Of a stretch of 64,000 nucleotides of DNA, positions 42,787 through 52,245 are shown in pieces (the stretch's first letter is position 1; each line of letters starts with the position of its first letter). Source of the DNA: an uncultured Bacteroidota bacterium (lineage in GTDB: Bacteria > Bacteroidota > Bacteroidia > 2-12-FULL-35-15); the NCBI GenBank assembly GCA_903926385.1, contig CAIYIS010000045.1:1-64000 (forward strand). The letters run 5' to 3'. A program made the translations under genes and the position numbers. Under the pieces are notes generated by a model. That model had not been told where the DNA came from and did no database searches. It saw nothing but the letters and a program-made list of their open reading frames with translations.

Positions 42787-45546
42787 ATGGATAAGTTTTC
42801 CTTTTTAGGTAATGCCGATAGCATTGCAATTGACCAGCTATTTCAAAGTTATATTTCTGACAGTACTTCTGTTGACGAAAGCTGGAGACAGTTTTTTTTG
42901 GGTTTTGAGTTTGCCCGTAAAAATTATGAAGAGACAGGTATTCTTCCTGCCCATGTTTCAAAAGAATTTAATGTAATTAATCTTATAAACGGTTACCGTT
43001 CGAGGGGGCATTTGTTTACCACCACTAATCCTGTGCGTGAGCGCAGACAATACACACCCACACTTGCTCTTGAAAATTTCGGATTGTCGGATGCTGATTT
43101 GGAAACAGTATTTCATGCCGGTTCGCAAATAGGTATTGGCAAAGCAAAGCTGAGCGACATAGTGGCGCATTTGCATCAAACCTATTGCCAAAGCATAGGT
43201 GCTGAATATATGTATATCCGTGTTCCGGAAATGGTGCATTGGCTTCAGCAAAAAATGGAGAGCACTCGTAATACTCCATCGTTTACAAATGTTGAGAAAT
43301 TGACCATTCTTGGCAAACTGAATCAGGCGGTGGTGTTTGAAAATTTTCTTCATACCAAGTTCACCGGTCAGAAAAGATTTTCGCTGGAAGGAGCAGAATC
43401 GGCTATTCCGGCATTGGATGCAGTTTGCGAAAAAGGTGCGGATATGGGTATTAAAGATTATGTGATTGGGATGGCACATCGTGGCCGACTAAACATACTC
43501 ACCAGTATTCTGCACAAAAAATATGAAGATGTGTTTTCCGAATTTGAAGGATACCTTACCGAGGATTTGGACTTTGATGGTGACGTGAAGTATCATCAGG
43601 GCTTTTCGAGCGACAGGGTGAGTGCGAATGGAAATACGTTTCACTTAAGTCTAACACCTAATCCATCGCATCTCGAAACAGCCGACCCGATAGTGGAAGG
43701 GATAGCACGTGCAAAAATTGATTCGATTCATAAAGGTGATATTAATAAAGTATGCCCAATACTTATTCATGGTGATGCTGCATTGGCTGGACAGGGGATA
43801 GTGTATGAAGTATTACAGATGTCGCAACTGGAAGGATTTAAAACAGGAGGAACGATACACATTGTCATAAATAACCAAATAGGATTTACAACTAATTACC
43901 TTGACGGTCGTTCGAGCACTTATTGTACAGATGTAGCCAAAGTTACCTTGTCGCCCGTGTTTCATGTCAACGGTGATGATGCAGAAGCATTGGTTTTTGT
44001 TTCTCAACTAGCAATGGAATTCAGACAAAAATTTAATCGGGATGTTTTTATAGATGTGTTATGTTACCGAAAATACGGCCATAATGAAGGAGATGAGCCA
44101 CGTTTTACTCAACCTTTGCTTTACAAAATAATTGCATCGCATCCCAACACAAAAGATATTTACATACAAAAACTAATAGCAGAAGGCATCATCGATTTGG
44201 CATTTGCTAAAGAAACAGAAACAGAATTCAGGAATCTGCTTCAGGAAAAACTAGAACTTGCTAAAAAAACGGAGAAGGTAAAAGGCGCATCTTTTTTTAC
44301 CGGGCAGTGGAAAGGGATGAAAATGGCGAATGAAAACGCTTTTGACACTTCGCCAGAAACCAAGGTGGATAAAAATACTTTTCTGGAAATAGCTAACAAA
44401 ACAGTGAAGCTGCCCGAGGACAAACCATTTTTCAATAAAGTTCAAAAACTATTTGACGACCGAGCTGCTATGATTGTAAACGATAAATACGATTGGGCAA
44501 TGGGAGAACTCATGGCATACGCCACATTGATGAATGAGGGAACTCATGTTAGGTTCAGTGGGCAAGATGTGGAGAGAGGTACATTTTCGCATCGTCATGC
44601 AGTGGTGAAGTATAATGACTCGGAGGAGAAGTATATTCCATTAAATAACTTCGGTGGGAAAGGGAAATTATCCATTTACAATTCCTTGTTATCAGAATAC
44701 GGAGTTCTGGGTTTTGAATTTGGTTATTCTATGGCAGTGCCGGGAGCGCTCACTATTTGGGAAGCTCAGTTTGGAGATTTTTTTAACGGAGCGCAAATCA
44801 TCATTGATCAGTACATCACTTCGTCAGAATACAAATGGAGAAGGATGTCGGGGTTGGTAATGTTGCTTCCTCACGGTTATGAAGGAATGGGCCCTGAACA
44901 TTCGAGTGCGCGAATAGAAAGATTTTTACAGCAATGTGCTGAAAATAATATTCAGGTGGTAAACTGTACTACTCCTGCCAATCAGTTTCATGTTTTGCGC
45001 AGACAAATAAAAAGAGATTTCAGGAAACCGCTTATTTGTTTTACTCCAAAAAAATTGTTGCGTTACCCTTCATGTGTTTCCTCATTAAAAGATTTTACGG
45101 AAAGTAATTTTAATGAAATAATAGACGACCCGGCTGTGGAACTTACCATTAACAAAACATCATCAATTAAAAAAATCACCAAAGTTGTTTTCTGTACTGG
45201 TAAAATATATTATGATTTGGCAGAGCACAAGCAGAAAACAAATGATGAAGAAACGGCTATCGTTCGGGTGGAGCAGTTATACCCTTTACCAATTATTCAA
45301 CTAAAAGAAATAATTAAGAAATACACATCAGCAAAAGAATATTGCTGGGTTCAGGAAGAGCCAGAAAACATGGGTGCATGGAGTTATATGCAAAGTAAAT
45401 TTAGAGAAGTAAAATTAAATTATATTGGAAGAGATGCCAGTGCAAGTCCGGCAACAGGCTTTGGTAAGATGCATATTATGCAACAAGAAAACATAGTTAA
45501 ACGTGTGTTTGATAGGAGAAGAAAGGTAGTAACAAATCAGAAATGA
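42787..45546 (+). CDS. sucA: 2-oxoglutarate dehydrogenase E1 component
   Basis: A 919-residue thiamine diphosphate-dependent E1 of the 2-oxoglutarate dehydrogenase complex (TCA cycle). Features: N-terminal FLGNADSIAIDQLFQSYISD, MAHRGRLNILTSI, the TPP-binding region GDAALAGQGIVYE with IVINNQIGFTT, and the C-terminal half with GPEHSSARIERFLQQCAE and WVQEEPENMGAW. Full length. It is 20 bases upstream of the E2 gene. In Bacteroidota the pair is usually adjacent and E3 elsewhere; no lpd is visible here. Confidence 0.96.
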   Translation: MDKFSFLGNADSIAIDQLFQSYISDSTSVDESWRQFFLGFEFARKNYEETGILPAHVSKEFNVINLINGYRSRGHLFTTTNPVRERRQYTPTLALENFGLSDADLETVFHAGSQIGIGKAKLSDIVAHLHQTYCQSIGAEYMYIRVPEMVHWLQQKMESTRNTPSFTNVEKLTILGKLNQAVVFENFLHTKFTGQKRFSLEGAESAIPALDAVCEKGADMGIKDYVIGMAHRGRLNILTSILHKKYEDVFSEFEGYLTEDLDFDGDVKYHQGFSSDRVSANGNTFHLSLTPNPSHLETADPIVEGIARAKIDSIHKGDINKVCPILIHGDAALAGQGIVYEVLQMSQLEGFKTGGTIHIVINNQIGFTTNYLDGRSSTYCTDVAKVTLSPVFHVNGDDAEALVFVSQLAMEFRQKFNRDVFIDVLCYRKYGHNEGDEPRFTQPLLYKIIASHPNTKDIYIQKLIAEGIIDLAFAKETETEFRNLLQEKLELAKKTEKVKGASFFTGQWKGMKMANENAFDTSPETKVDKNTFLEIANKTVKLPEDKPFFNKVQKLFDDRAAMIVNDKYDWAMGELMAYATLMNEGTHVRFSGQDVERGTFSHRHAVVKYNDSEEKYIPLNNFGGKGKLSIYNSLLSEYGVLGFEFGYSMAVPGALTIWEAQFGDFFNGAQIIIDQYITSSEYKWRRMSGLVMLLPHGYEGMGPEHSSARIERFLQQCAENNIQVVNCTTPANQFHVLRRQIKRDFRKPLICFTPKKLLRYPSCVSSLKDFTESNFNEIIDDPAVELTINKTSSIKKITKVVFCTGKIYYDLAEHKQKTNDEETAIVRVEQLYPLPIIQLKEIIKKYTSAKEYCWVQEEPENMGAWSYMQSKFREVKLNYIGRDASASPATGFGKMHIMQQENIVKRVFDRRRKVVTNQK

Positions 45547-45566
45547 GTTAACTAAATAGAAAGAAA

Positions 45567-46817
45567 ATGGCTATAGTAGAAATGAAAGTACCCAGTCCGG
45601 GAGAATCTATTACAGAAGTTGTAATAGCTCGTTGGGTGAAGAAAGACGGTGAGTATGCCGAAAAAGATGAAGTGCTGGCAGAAATAGATTCAGATAAAGC
45701 CACATTAACTTTGAATGCTGAAGAAGCCGGGGCATTAAAAACACTGGTGGCTGAAGGCGATACTGTACAAGTAGGGCAAGTGATATGCACAATAGATACA
45801 AGTGTAAAAGCAGAAAGCAAACCCAAAGAAACCAACACAGAGCCTGCCAAAAAAGCAAAGGCAGTAGAAGTTAAGAGTACTGAAAAGATATCTGCACCTC
45901 CAACTTCGGCAACTACCTATGCAAGCGGAACACCATCGCCTGCTGCAAAAAAGATAATGGAAGAAAATAATATGAGTAGCACTCAGGTTAAACCAACAGG
46001 AAAAGACGGACGTATTACCAAGGGAGATGTACTGAATCTTATGTCAACAGGTTTCGTGCCAGCAACTACTGCTAGGCCAGCTGGGGGGAGAGAAACAGAA
46101 CGAACAAAAATGTCTCCACTTCGTAAAAAATTAGCACAACGATTAGTAGCTGTTAAAAACGAAACAGCAATGCTTACTACATTCAATGAAATTGACATGA
46201 GTGCTATCTATGCCATTCGAACGAAGTATAAAGATAAGTTTAAAGAAGTGCATGGAGTTGGTTTAGGCTTTATGAGTTTTTTCACAAAGGCTGTAACAGA
46301 GGCATTGATTCAATTTCCCGCTGTTAATGCAATGATTGATGGTGATGAAATAGTGTTTCATAAATATGCTGATATAGGAATAGCTGTGAGTGCCCCTAAA
46401 GGATTAGTGGTTCCTGTATTAAAAAATGCCGAACAAATGAGTTTAGCAGAAATTGAAACAGCTATAAAGAATCTGGCGGTGAAAGCGCGTGATAATAAAA
46501 TTACGCTTGACGATATGACAGGGGGAACATTTACAATAACTAACGGTGGTGTGTTTGGTTCAATGATGAGCACACCGATTATAAATCCTCCTCAGAGTGC
46601 AATACTCGGTATGCACAATGTTGTGGAACGTCCGGTGGCGGTTAATGGTCAGGTAGTGATTAGGCCCATGATGTATGTAGCATTATCTTACGACCACAGA
46701 ATAATTGACGGAAGAGAGTCGGTAGGATTTTTGGTGAAAGTAAAAGAAATGCTGGAGAATCCGGTTAAGATGTTGTTTGGAGGAAAAGACCCTAACGAAA
46801 TTGTATTGGGATTATAA
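45567..46817 (+). CDS. sucB: 2-oxoglutarate dehydrogenase E2 (dihydrolipoyl succinyltransferase)
   Basis: A 416-residue E2 protein: one lipoyl domain (lipoyl Lys44 within IDSDKATL), an Ala/Lys/Pro-rich linker (about 85-130), an E3/E1-binding domain ([20 protein letters not shown], about 131-160) and the acyltransferase domain (about 185-416) with [15 protein letters not shown] near the end (DHRxxDG). It closes the operon with sucA and is followed by a strong terminator. Confidence 0.95.
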   Translation: MAIVEMKVPSPGESITEVVIARWVKKDGEYAEKDEVLAEIDSDKATLTLNAEEAGALKTLVAEGDTVQVGQVICTIDTSVKAESKPKETNTEPAKKAKAVEVKSTEKISAPPTSATTYASGTPSPAAKKIMEENNMSSTQVKPTGKDGRITKGDVLNLMSTGFVPATTARPAGGRETERTKMSPLRKKLAQRLVAVKNETAMLTTFNEIDMSAIYAIRTKYKDKFKEVHGVGLGFMSFFTKAVTEALIQFPAVNAMIDGDEIVFHKYADIGIAVSAPKGLVVPVLKNAEQMSLAEIETAIKNLAVKARDNKITLDDMTGGTFTITNGGVFGSMMSTPIINPPQSAILGMHNVVERPVAVNGQVVIRPMMYVALSYDHRIIDGRESVGFLVKVKEMLENPVKMLFGGKDPNEIVLGL

Positions 46818-46836
46818 TTCTGTAAAATGATTATTG

Positions 46837-46876
46837 AATAAGGCTTGCAAACATGTTTTGCAAGCCTTATTTTTTT
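46837..46876 (+). terminator. Terminator of the sucAB operon
   Basis: aataaggcttgcaaa (46837-46851) pairs perfectly with tttgcaagccttatt (46857-46871), 5-nt loop, followed by a T run. It overlaps the 3' end of the convergent gene on the minus strand. Confidence 0.9.
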
Positions 46877-48318
46877 CGAACCATATTAAAGTTAAGATTA
46901 AATATTTCCTTTACCGAGCCGTCAATATATTCGGTACCAATTTCGAGAGGCAACAGCATTCCTGATTCGGGCAAAGGTTGAACGTATAACACCTTTGTTT
47001 CTTTATTCTTTCCTTCTACAATTAAGTGAGTGATTAGTTTATCATACGCTTCGGCATATCTGCTGGTGTATTGATATTGCTTAATGAAATATCCAAACAT
47101 AAATGCTGTAACCACAGTAGGAAGTAAAATCAGTAAAGTATTTTTCAATATTACATTCATTGTTTTTAATTTAACACCAGTACAAAAAAACAAAGTACAA
47201 AAGAAAACAAAAAGAGAGAAGCTCGTAAAAGTCCAACCACGCAAAGGAATGGTATAATAAGAAAGAAATAAAATCTGAAAACAATAGGTTATAATTATGG
47301 ACAGCATAATTAATCCAAAAGAAAACAAAAGTGCTTTTCTTAATTGCTTACTTAATTCCAAATTCTCTTTTGCAGATTTCAATTTCATGCCAAGCAAAAG
47401 CCAAAGGCCGGCAATAAGAAGAGCTACCAAATATTTCTTCTGAACAAAATCATGAAGAGTAATAGGGAATTCAGTATTTTGATAACTCCCGGTTTGAAGT
47501 GTGATATGGTCGCCAACGTACTTTTCTCTTCTTTTAAAATTGCCCGGAGATATTACTGAAATAGCAGTGGCAATAGCAAAGAGAATAAAGGCCACAGCAA
47601 ATCGTTTTAGGAAATAGTTGTTGATGAAATCTACTAAACGAATTGCTTTGGTCAATAAAAGATAAGCGAATAGAAGTAATACCACAGCCCCAATGATGAT
47701 TGCATAGACTTCGAAACTGCCACCCAAATAGAGGCCACAAAAACAAATTATCAGAAAATGCAGATTGCTCTTTTTGTTTTTTAATAATAACGCACATACC
47801 AGAAGCAGAAGAATTATTCCCTGCAATGTATCGACTGAGGAAAAAATCCACCACCACACTTCTATGTTTTGAAAAGCTGAAAAATAAAAACCTGCAATAA
47901 AAAGAACACTATAGACTATTGATGTTCTTGTATCGATTACAGCATGCAGAAACCTATGACACCCTTTCTGAATGATAGTACTGACAGCATAGATAAATAC
48001 AATGATAATTACGGAATAATACAAGAAGTAAACATAATGAATATGCTGAAAGGTGGATGAAGCAGAGAGAATGAAATAATACAAACTACTGCTCATCCAT
48101 CGGCCACACCAACCCGTATAGAACCAATGTACGAATTCGAAAAAGCCTTGCTTTCGCACTATAGCAACAAAAACGATATCTTCGTTGGCAGGGCGATTAA
48201 AATAACTTAAGGTTAAAAAGAGAAGAATAAAACCTAATGCAGCAAAGCCGATAAGCATATTGCTAATCTGAGCAACATATCTCTTTACCGGAAGTTCTGC
48301 ACGAGAAATATTCTGCAT
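46867..48318 (-). CDS. Polytopic membrane protein, DUF6056-like
   Basis: A 483-residue integral membrane protein with about ten membrane segments. The first periplasmic loop after TM1 carries NRPANEDIVF and HWFYTGWCGRWMSSSLYYF, of the kind seen in DUF6056 proteins and other GT-C-like membrane proteins. No catalytic site can be assigned. Its 3' end lies in the sucB terminator. It is 9 bases downstream of selD on the minus strand and may be in the same transcript, but a link with selenium metabolism is not implied. Confidence 0.6.
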   Translation of the reverse strand: MQNISRAELPVKRYVAQISNMLIGFAALGFILLFLTLSYFNRPANEDIVFVAIVRKQGFFEFVHWFYTGWCGRWMSSSLYYFILSASSTFQHIHYVYFLYYSVIIIVFIYAVSTIIQKGCHRFLHAVIDTRTSIVYSVLFIAGFYFSAFQNIEVWWWIFSSVDTLQGIILLLLVCALLLKNKKSNLHFLIICFCGLYLGGSFEVYAIIIGAVVLLLFAYLLLTKAIRLVDFINNYFLKRFAVAFILFAIATAISVISPGNFKRREKYVGDHITLQTGSYQNTEFPITLHDFVQKKYLVALLIAGLWLLLGMKLKSAKENLELSKQLRKALLFSFGLIMLSIIITYCFQILFLSYYTIPLRGWTFTSFSLFVFFCTLFFCTGVKLKTMNVILKNTLLILLPTVVTAFMFGYFIKQYQYTSRYAEAYDKLITHLIVEGKNKETKVLYVQPLPESGMLLPLEIGTEYIDGSVKEIFNLNFNMVRKK

Positions 48319-48327
48319 TCTATTTTA

Positions 48328-49371
48328 TCAAATTAACTCTACCACTTTTTCTGCTCTTGATTTCATTACACCAATGGGTACAACAAAATTTTGAAAACCT
48401 TCGTTGATGAGTAATTGTTCAAACTCTTTCTTAGCATCGGGTTCAATGGTGATGAGTAAACCTCCGTTGGTTTGAGGGTCGCAGAGGGTAAGTAGGGAGT
48501 CGCCTGTTATGCCCGACACTTTAGGGTCGTAGCCACTCCAGTTGCGATAGGTACTATCAGGAACACAGTTTTGTGATGTATAATGATTCAGGTTATCAAT
48601 CAACGGAACTTTTGAATATTCAATTTGTGCTGTGAGATGAGCGCCTTCGGCCATTTCGATTAAATGACCCAGCAAACCAAACCCTGTAACATCGGTCATG
48701 GCTGTAACGCCCGACAACTGTGCTGCTTTGGCTCCAAAGCTATTTAACTGCATCATTTGTCTGGCAGCTACTCCAATGTGGTCTTCTCTCAAAAGCCCTC
48801 TCTTTTCGGCAGTGGTGAGCAATCCTACTCCAAGCTTTTTGGTAAGATAAATAAGATTGCCTTCTTTGGCTGTATTGTTTTGTTTCAGATTTTTCAAATC
48901 AAGCATTCCGGTTACAGCTAGTCCGAATATAGGTTCGGGACTATCGATGCTATGCCCACCTGCCAAAGGAATTCCTGCTTCGGCACAAATGGCCCTTGCA
49001 CCATCTATTACTTTTTGTGCCAGTTCGACAGGCAACTTATTAATAGGCCATCCCAATACAGCTATTGCCATCAATGGTTTTCCGCCCATTGCGAAGACAT
49101 CGCTGATGGCATTGGCAGAAGCTATTTTCCCAAACGTAAACGCATCGTCTACTATTGGCATAAAAAAATCGGTAGTACTTATTACTCCCTGCCCGTTGCC
49201 TATGTCGTAAACAGCAGCATCGTCTTTGGTGCTGTTTCCTACAATGAGCTTATCATTGAGAGGAGATGCAAAATCTGTTTTTAAAATTTGTTCTAATACA
49301 TGAGGAGCTATTTTGCATCCGCATCCTCCGCCATGACTGTATTTGGTCAATCTGATTTCTTCTGTTGTCAT
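48328..49371 (-). CDS. selD: Selenide, water dikinase
   Basis: A 347-residue enzyme that makes selenophosphate from selenide and ATP. The glycine-rich N-terminus has HGGGCGCKIAP with Cys17, Cys19 and Lys20, matching the E. coli active-site pattern (Cys17, Lys20). Other motifs are STTDFFMPIVDDAF and ADVTGFGLLGHLIEMAE-like MTDVTGFGLLGHL. The Cys form is used, not selenocysteine. It overlaps the mnmH gene by four bases, so the two are coupled. No selA, selB or selC is visible in the window. Confidence 0.95.
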   Translation of the reverse strand: MTTEEIRLTKYSHGGGCGCKIAPHVLEQILKTDFASPLNDKLIVGNSTKDDAAVYDIGNGQGVISTTDFFMPIVDDAFTFGKIASANAISDVFAMGGKPLMAIAVLGWPINKLPVELAQKVIDGARAICAEAGIPLAGGHSIDSPEPIFGLAVTGMLDLKNLKQNNTAKEGNLIYLTKKLGVGLLTTAEKRGLLREDHIGVAARQMMQLNSFGAKAAQLSGVTAMTDVTGFGLLGHLIEMAEGAHLTAQIEYSKVPLIDNLNHYTSQNCVPDSTYRNWSGYDPKVSGITGDSLLTLCDPQTNGGLLITIEPDAKKEFEQLLINEGFQNFVVPIGVMKSRAEKVVELI

Positions 49372-50384
49372 TTGTATTGTTTAATAGTTGCTGCTATGTG
49401 TTCAGCATTTAATTCTGAAAATTCGTAGATGCGTAATTTTTCTTTTGGTCTTCTTTCCTCACCAAATCCGTAGGTTTTGTCATAATAAAACAAACAGATA
49501 TCAAATGCTGTTTTGAAATCGCCAAGTTCTATTGCTTCTATCGCTCGTTTGGTTTGCACACCTCCCAATCGTTTAGCTATGCGGTTTGCTGCATCGGTTA
49601 ATTCGGGTTTGGTAAACACTCCGTATTCGGTTACCAAATAATCTAATCGTATTTCTTTAGGTAAACTTACCGACACCACCATTGCTTCCTGCATCTGATT
49701 CCAGAAGCCTTCGGGCAAAATGTTTCTTCCTATTTTTCTACTTTCGTTTTCTACCCAGCACTTGCGCTCTGCATTTATTTTCGAAAGTTGAAACGACAAT
49801 TCGTTTTCGAATTGCTCTTGCGAACGCTGAGCCACCTCGCCCAATGAGCCAAAGGACGAACCTTTGTGATGAGCCAGGTTTTCGAGGTCGATGATTTGTT
49901 CTCCTTGTCTTTGAAGTTCGTTTAGAATAATTGTTTTTCCGCTTCCTGTTCTTCCCCCTAGCACTACTATGTTTTTTTGTTCACTAAAACTATCGAGTAC
50001 TTTTTTACGATAAGTTTTGTAACCACCTTTGAGGACGATGCATTTAAAACCATAGGTTTCTAAAAACCACGCCATGCTCGAACTACGCATGCCTCCGCGC
50101 CAGCAGTGAACCAAAAATGTATTGGTTCGATTTAATAAAATGCCTTGCTTTACATAGTCCTGAAGTTTGGGCCCCACCATACCCAAGGCCTCCAACACAG
50201 CAGGCTGTTTGCCTTTCTGTTTATAAATGGTTCCTATTATTTTTCTTTCTTCATTGGTAAACAAAGGCAGATTAAGAGCTCCCACAATATGGCCCTGATT
50301 AAACTCATCAGGCGTGCGAACATCGATAACCGGATGCGATTGGGCAAGGGATAAAAATTCGTTTATGTTAACAGCTGTGGCCAA
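49368..50384 (-). CDS. mnmH: tRNA 2-selenouridine synthase
   Basis: A 338-residue enzyme (SelU/YbbB) that replaces sulfur by selenium at the wobble uridine of certain tRNAs. The N-terminal rhodanese domain has HCWRGGMRSSSM with active-site Cys94, and the C-terminal part has a P-loop GGRTGSGKT (143-151). Selenophosphate comes from SelD, encoded in the overlapping next gene. The frame starts with TTG at 50384; no upstream ATG is available. It is 7 bases downstream of the POT transporter gene. Confidence 0.93.
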   Translation of the reverse strand: MATAVNINEFLSLAQSHPVIDVRTPDEFNQGHIVGALNLPLFTNEERKIIGTIYKQKGKQPAVLEALGMVGPKLQDYVKQGILLNRTNTFLVHCWRGGMRSSSMAWFLETYGFKCIVLKGGYKTYRKKVLDSFSEQKNIVVLGGRTGSGKTIILNELQRQGEQIIDLENLAHHKGSSFGSLGEVAQRSQEQFENELSFQLSKINAERKCWVENESRKIGRNILPEGFWNQMQEAMVVSVSLPKEIRLDYLVTEYGVFTKPELTDAANRIAKRLGGVQTKRAIEAIELGDFKTAFDICLFYYDKTYGFGEERRPKEKLRIYEFSELNAEHIAATIKQYK

Positions 50385-50391
50385 GGTGTGA

Positions 50392-51891
50392 TTATTTTAC
50401 TTCCTGCATCAGTTTACGAATAAGCGGAGAAAGCAGAATCATTACCACTCCTGCTATTAGTGCATAAATGGCTAACTGTTTATAGCCTTCGGTATAGCCT
50501 TGTAATTTTACCATCAATGTAGCATTATCATCAGGGCTCGACATACCAGCACCCAATATACCTGCTGCGTATTGCCCATAGGCACTGGCCAAAAACCACA
50601 TGCCCATCATCATTCCTCCCAATCGTTTTGGCGAAAGTTTGGTCATGATGGATAAACCGATGGGCGAAAGAGCAAGCTCTCCGAAGGTAATAACCAAGTA
50701 AGCCAATGTAAAAATATTGAGAGAAGTTAACCCTTGCACATCGGCAAAAAAGCGGGTGTAATAAAAAGTATAGAAAGCCAATGCTAAAAACAAAAAGCCA
50801 ATTCCGAATTTCACTACAGTGTTGGGTTCTATTTTCTTTTTTTCCATAGCCAGCCACAGCAATCCAAGTAGAGGACTAAAGATGATTACAAAAAGCGAAT
50901 TAGAAGTGTTGTTAACGATGTTTGGATTGATATCAAAAAACAACAAGTTATGATGCAAATTGTCTTTGGCAAACAAAGCCAGCGAACCTCCGCTTTGCTC
51001 GAAGAATGCCCAAAAAATAATAGAAAACAAAATAAAAATAAAAGCCGCTATGAGTTTCATTCGCGATTTGTGGTCTTTCTCTTTCAGTGTTTCGAATAAA
51101 AAATACAGAATAGCCAAAGGCCCTATGGTGTACATAAAGTAATCGGTATAGTCGGTATTTTTAATCATGATAAAAATTAAAGGAATGGAAATAACCGAAC
51201 CGGCATATACCATAATTTCCTTGGTGGTACGCTTGGTTGGGCTAAGGTGAAGCAAAGGCGAATCGCCAATAGGGCCAAGTGTTTTTTTGGTAAACATAAA
51301 CGTAACCAAACCGATAATCATAACTATGGCAGCCGAAAGAAATGCATAGCCCCAGCCGTAATCGGGACTGGTGCCCAGGTAAACACAAACTGCACCACCC
51401 AACAATGCACCAATATTAATTCCAGAATAAAACAAACCGAAACCTGCATCGCGTCTGGGGTCGCCTTCTTTGTAAAGCTCGCCCACCATTGACGAAATAT
51501 TAGGTTTAAAAAAACCTGTACCTACTATGGAAAGTGTGATTCCTAAATAGAAAAAATGCTGAGGAGAGGCTACAATAATAAGATTGCCGGCTATCATAAC
51601 AATGGCTCCGAAAAACAAAGATTTTTTAAACCCCAGTACCTTATCGGCAAAGATGCCGCCAATAAAGGTAAACGCATACACAAAAGCCTGAATGGCCCCG
51701 TATTTAAGGTTTGCATCTTTGTCGGACAAGGATAGCCCCAGCATTTTATCGGCCATAAAAATGGTAAGCACCCCACGCATGCCGTAAAAACAAAAGCGTT
51801 CCCACATTTCTACCAAAAATAAAAACCAAAGTTGTTTTGGATATTTGCCTTTAAAATCTTGAATTTCGGCTAACGTTAATTGTTTCTCCAT
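50392..51891 (-). CDS. POT/PTR2-family peptide:proton symporter
   Basis: A 499-residue MFS transporter with about 14 membrane segments of the proton-dependent oligopeptide transporter family. Signature regions: LWFLFLVEMWERFCFYGMRG (including the ExxERFxYY-like motif), GGIFADKVLGFKKSLFFGA and GFFKPNISSMVGELY (PTR2 signature). It imports di- or tripeptides. On the minus strand upstream, TATATTTG (caaatata at 51963-51970) is a -7 candidate. The mnmH gene follows after 7 bases. Confidence 0.93.
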   Translation of the reverse strand: MEKQLTLAEIQDFKGKYPKQLWFLFLVEMWERFCFYGMRGVLTIFMADKMLGLSLSDKDANLKYGAIQAFVYAFTFIGGIFADKVLGFKKSLFFGAIVMIAGNLIIVASPQHFFYLGITLSIVGTGFFKPNISSMVGELYKEGDPRRDAGFGLFYSGINIGALLGGAVCVYLGTSPDYGWGYAFLSAAIVMIIGLVTFMFTKKTLGPIGDSPLLHLSPTKRTTKEIMVYAGSVISIPLIFIMIKNTDYTDYFMYTIGPLAILYFLFETLKEKDHKSRMKLIAAFIFILFSIIFWAFFEQSGGSLALFAKDNLHHNLLFFDINPNIVNNTSNSLFVIIFSPLLGLLWLAMEKKKIEPNTVVKFGIGFLFLALAFYTFYYTRFFADVQGLTSLNIFTLAYLVITFGELALSPIGLSIMTKLSPKRLGGMMMGMWFLASAYGQYAAGILGAGMSSPDDNATLMVKLQGYTEGYKQLAIYALIAGVVMILLSPLIRKLMQEVK

Positions 51892-52245
51892 AGTTTTATA
51901 TTTTTCTGTTTTATTGTTTTTTGCAGTTATGATGCATCACACTGCTTGTAAAAATTGTTTCACAAATATAGTTTAAAGTTTAAAGTTGGAAAGTTTAAAG
52001 TTGGGAAGTTGAGAAAATTTCAAATTTCAGATTTCATATTTCAAATGGAGGTACGGAAAAGTTAGCCACAGATTCACGGATGGAATTTTAGAATTTTAGA
52101 ATGAAAAGGAAGATGAATAGGACTCTCAAGGATTAAGAAACTTTATTGGCGGAAAACTCCCTCTCTCTCCCTTTTTTAACATGGTTGTTTAAGAATGGCA
52201 CTTGTAAGACCTTATGAAAGAACTAATATCTTTCATGCTACACCA
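51892..52245. other. Intergenic region with dispersed repeats
   Basis: No gene is seen. It holds the -7 element of the POT gene (51963-51970, minus strand), simple tandem copies of tttaaagttggaaag-like sequence (51971-52012) and the second copy of the repeat shared with 32266-32335 (52039-52115). Neither strand shows an ORF with coding character. Confidence 0.55.
52039..52115. repeat. Dispersed intergenic repeat, copy 2
   Basis: The blocks tttcaaatggagg, agccacagattcacgga, gaat, tagaatg and agatg repeat in the same order as at 32266-32335 (the other copy has gcaacagattctcgga). It is non-coding in both places. Confidence 0.55.
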
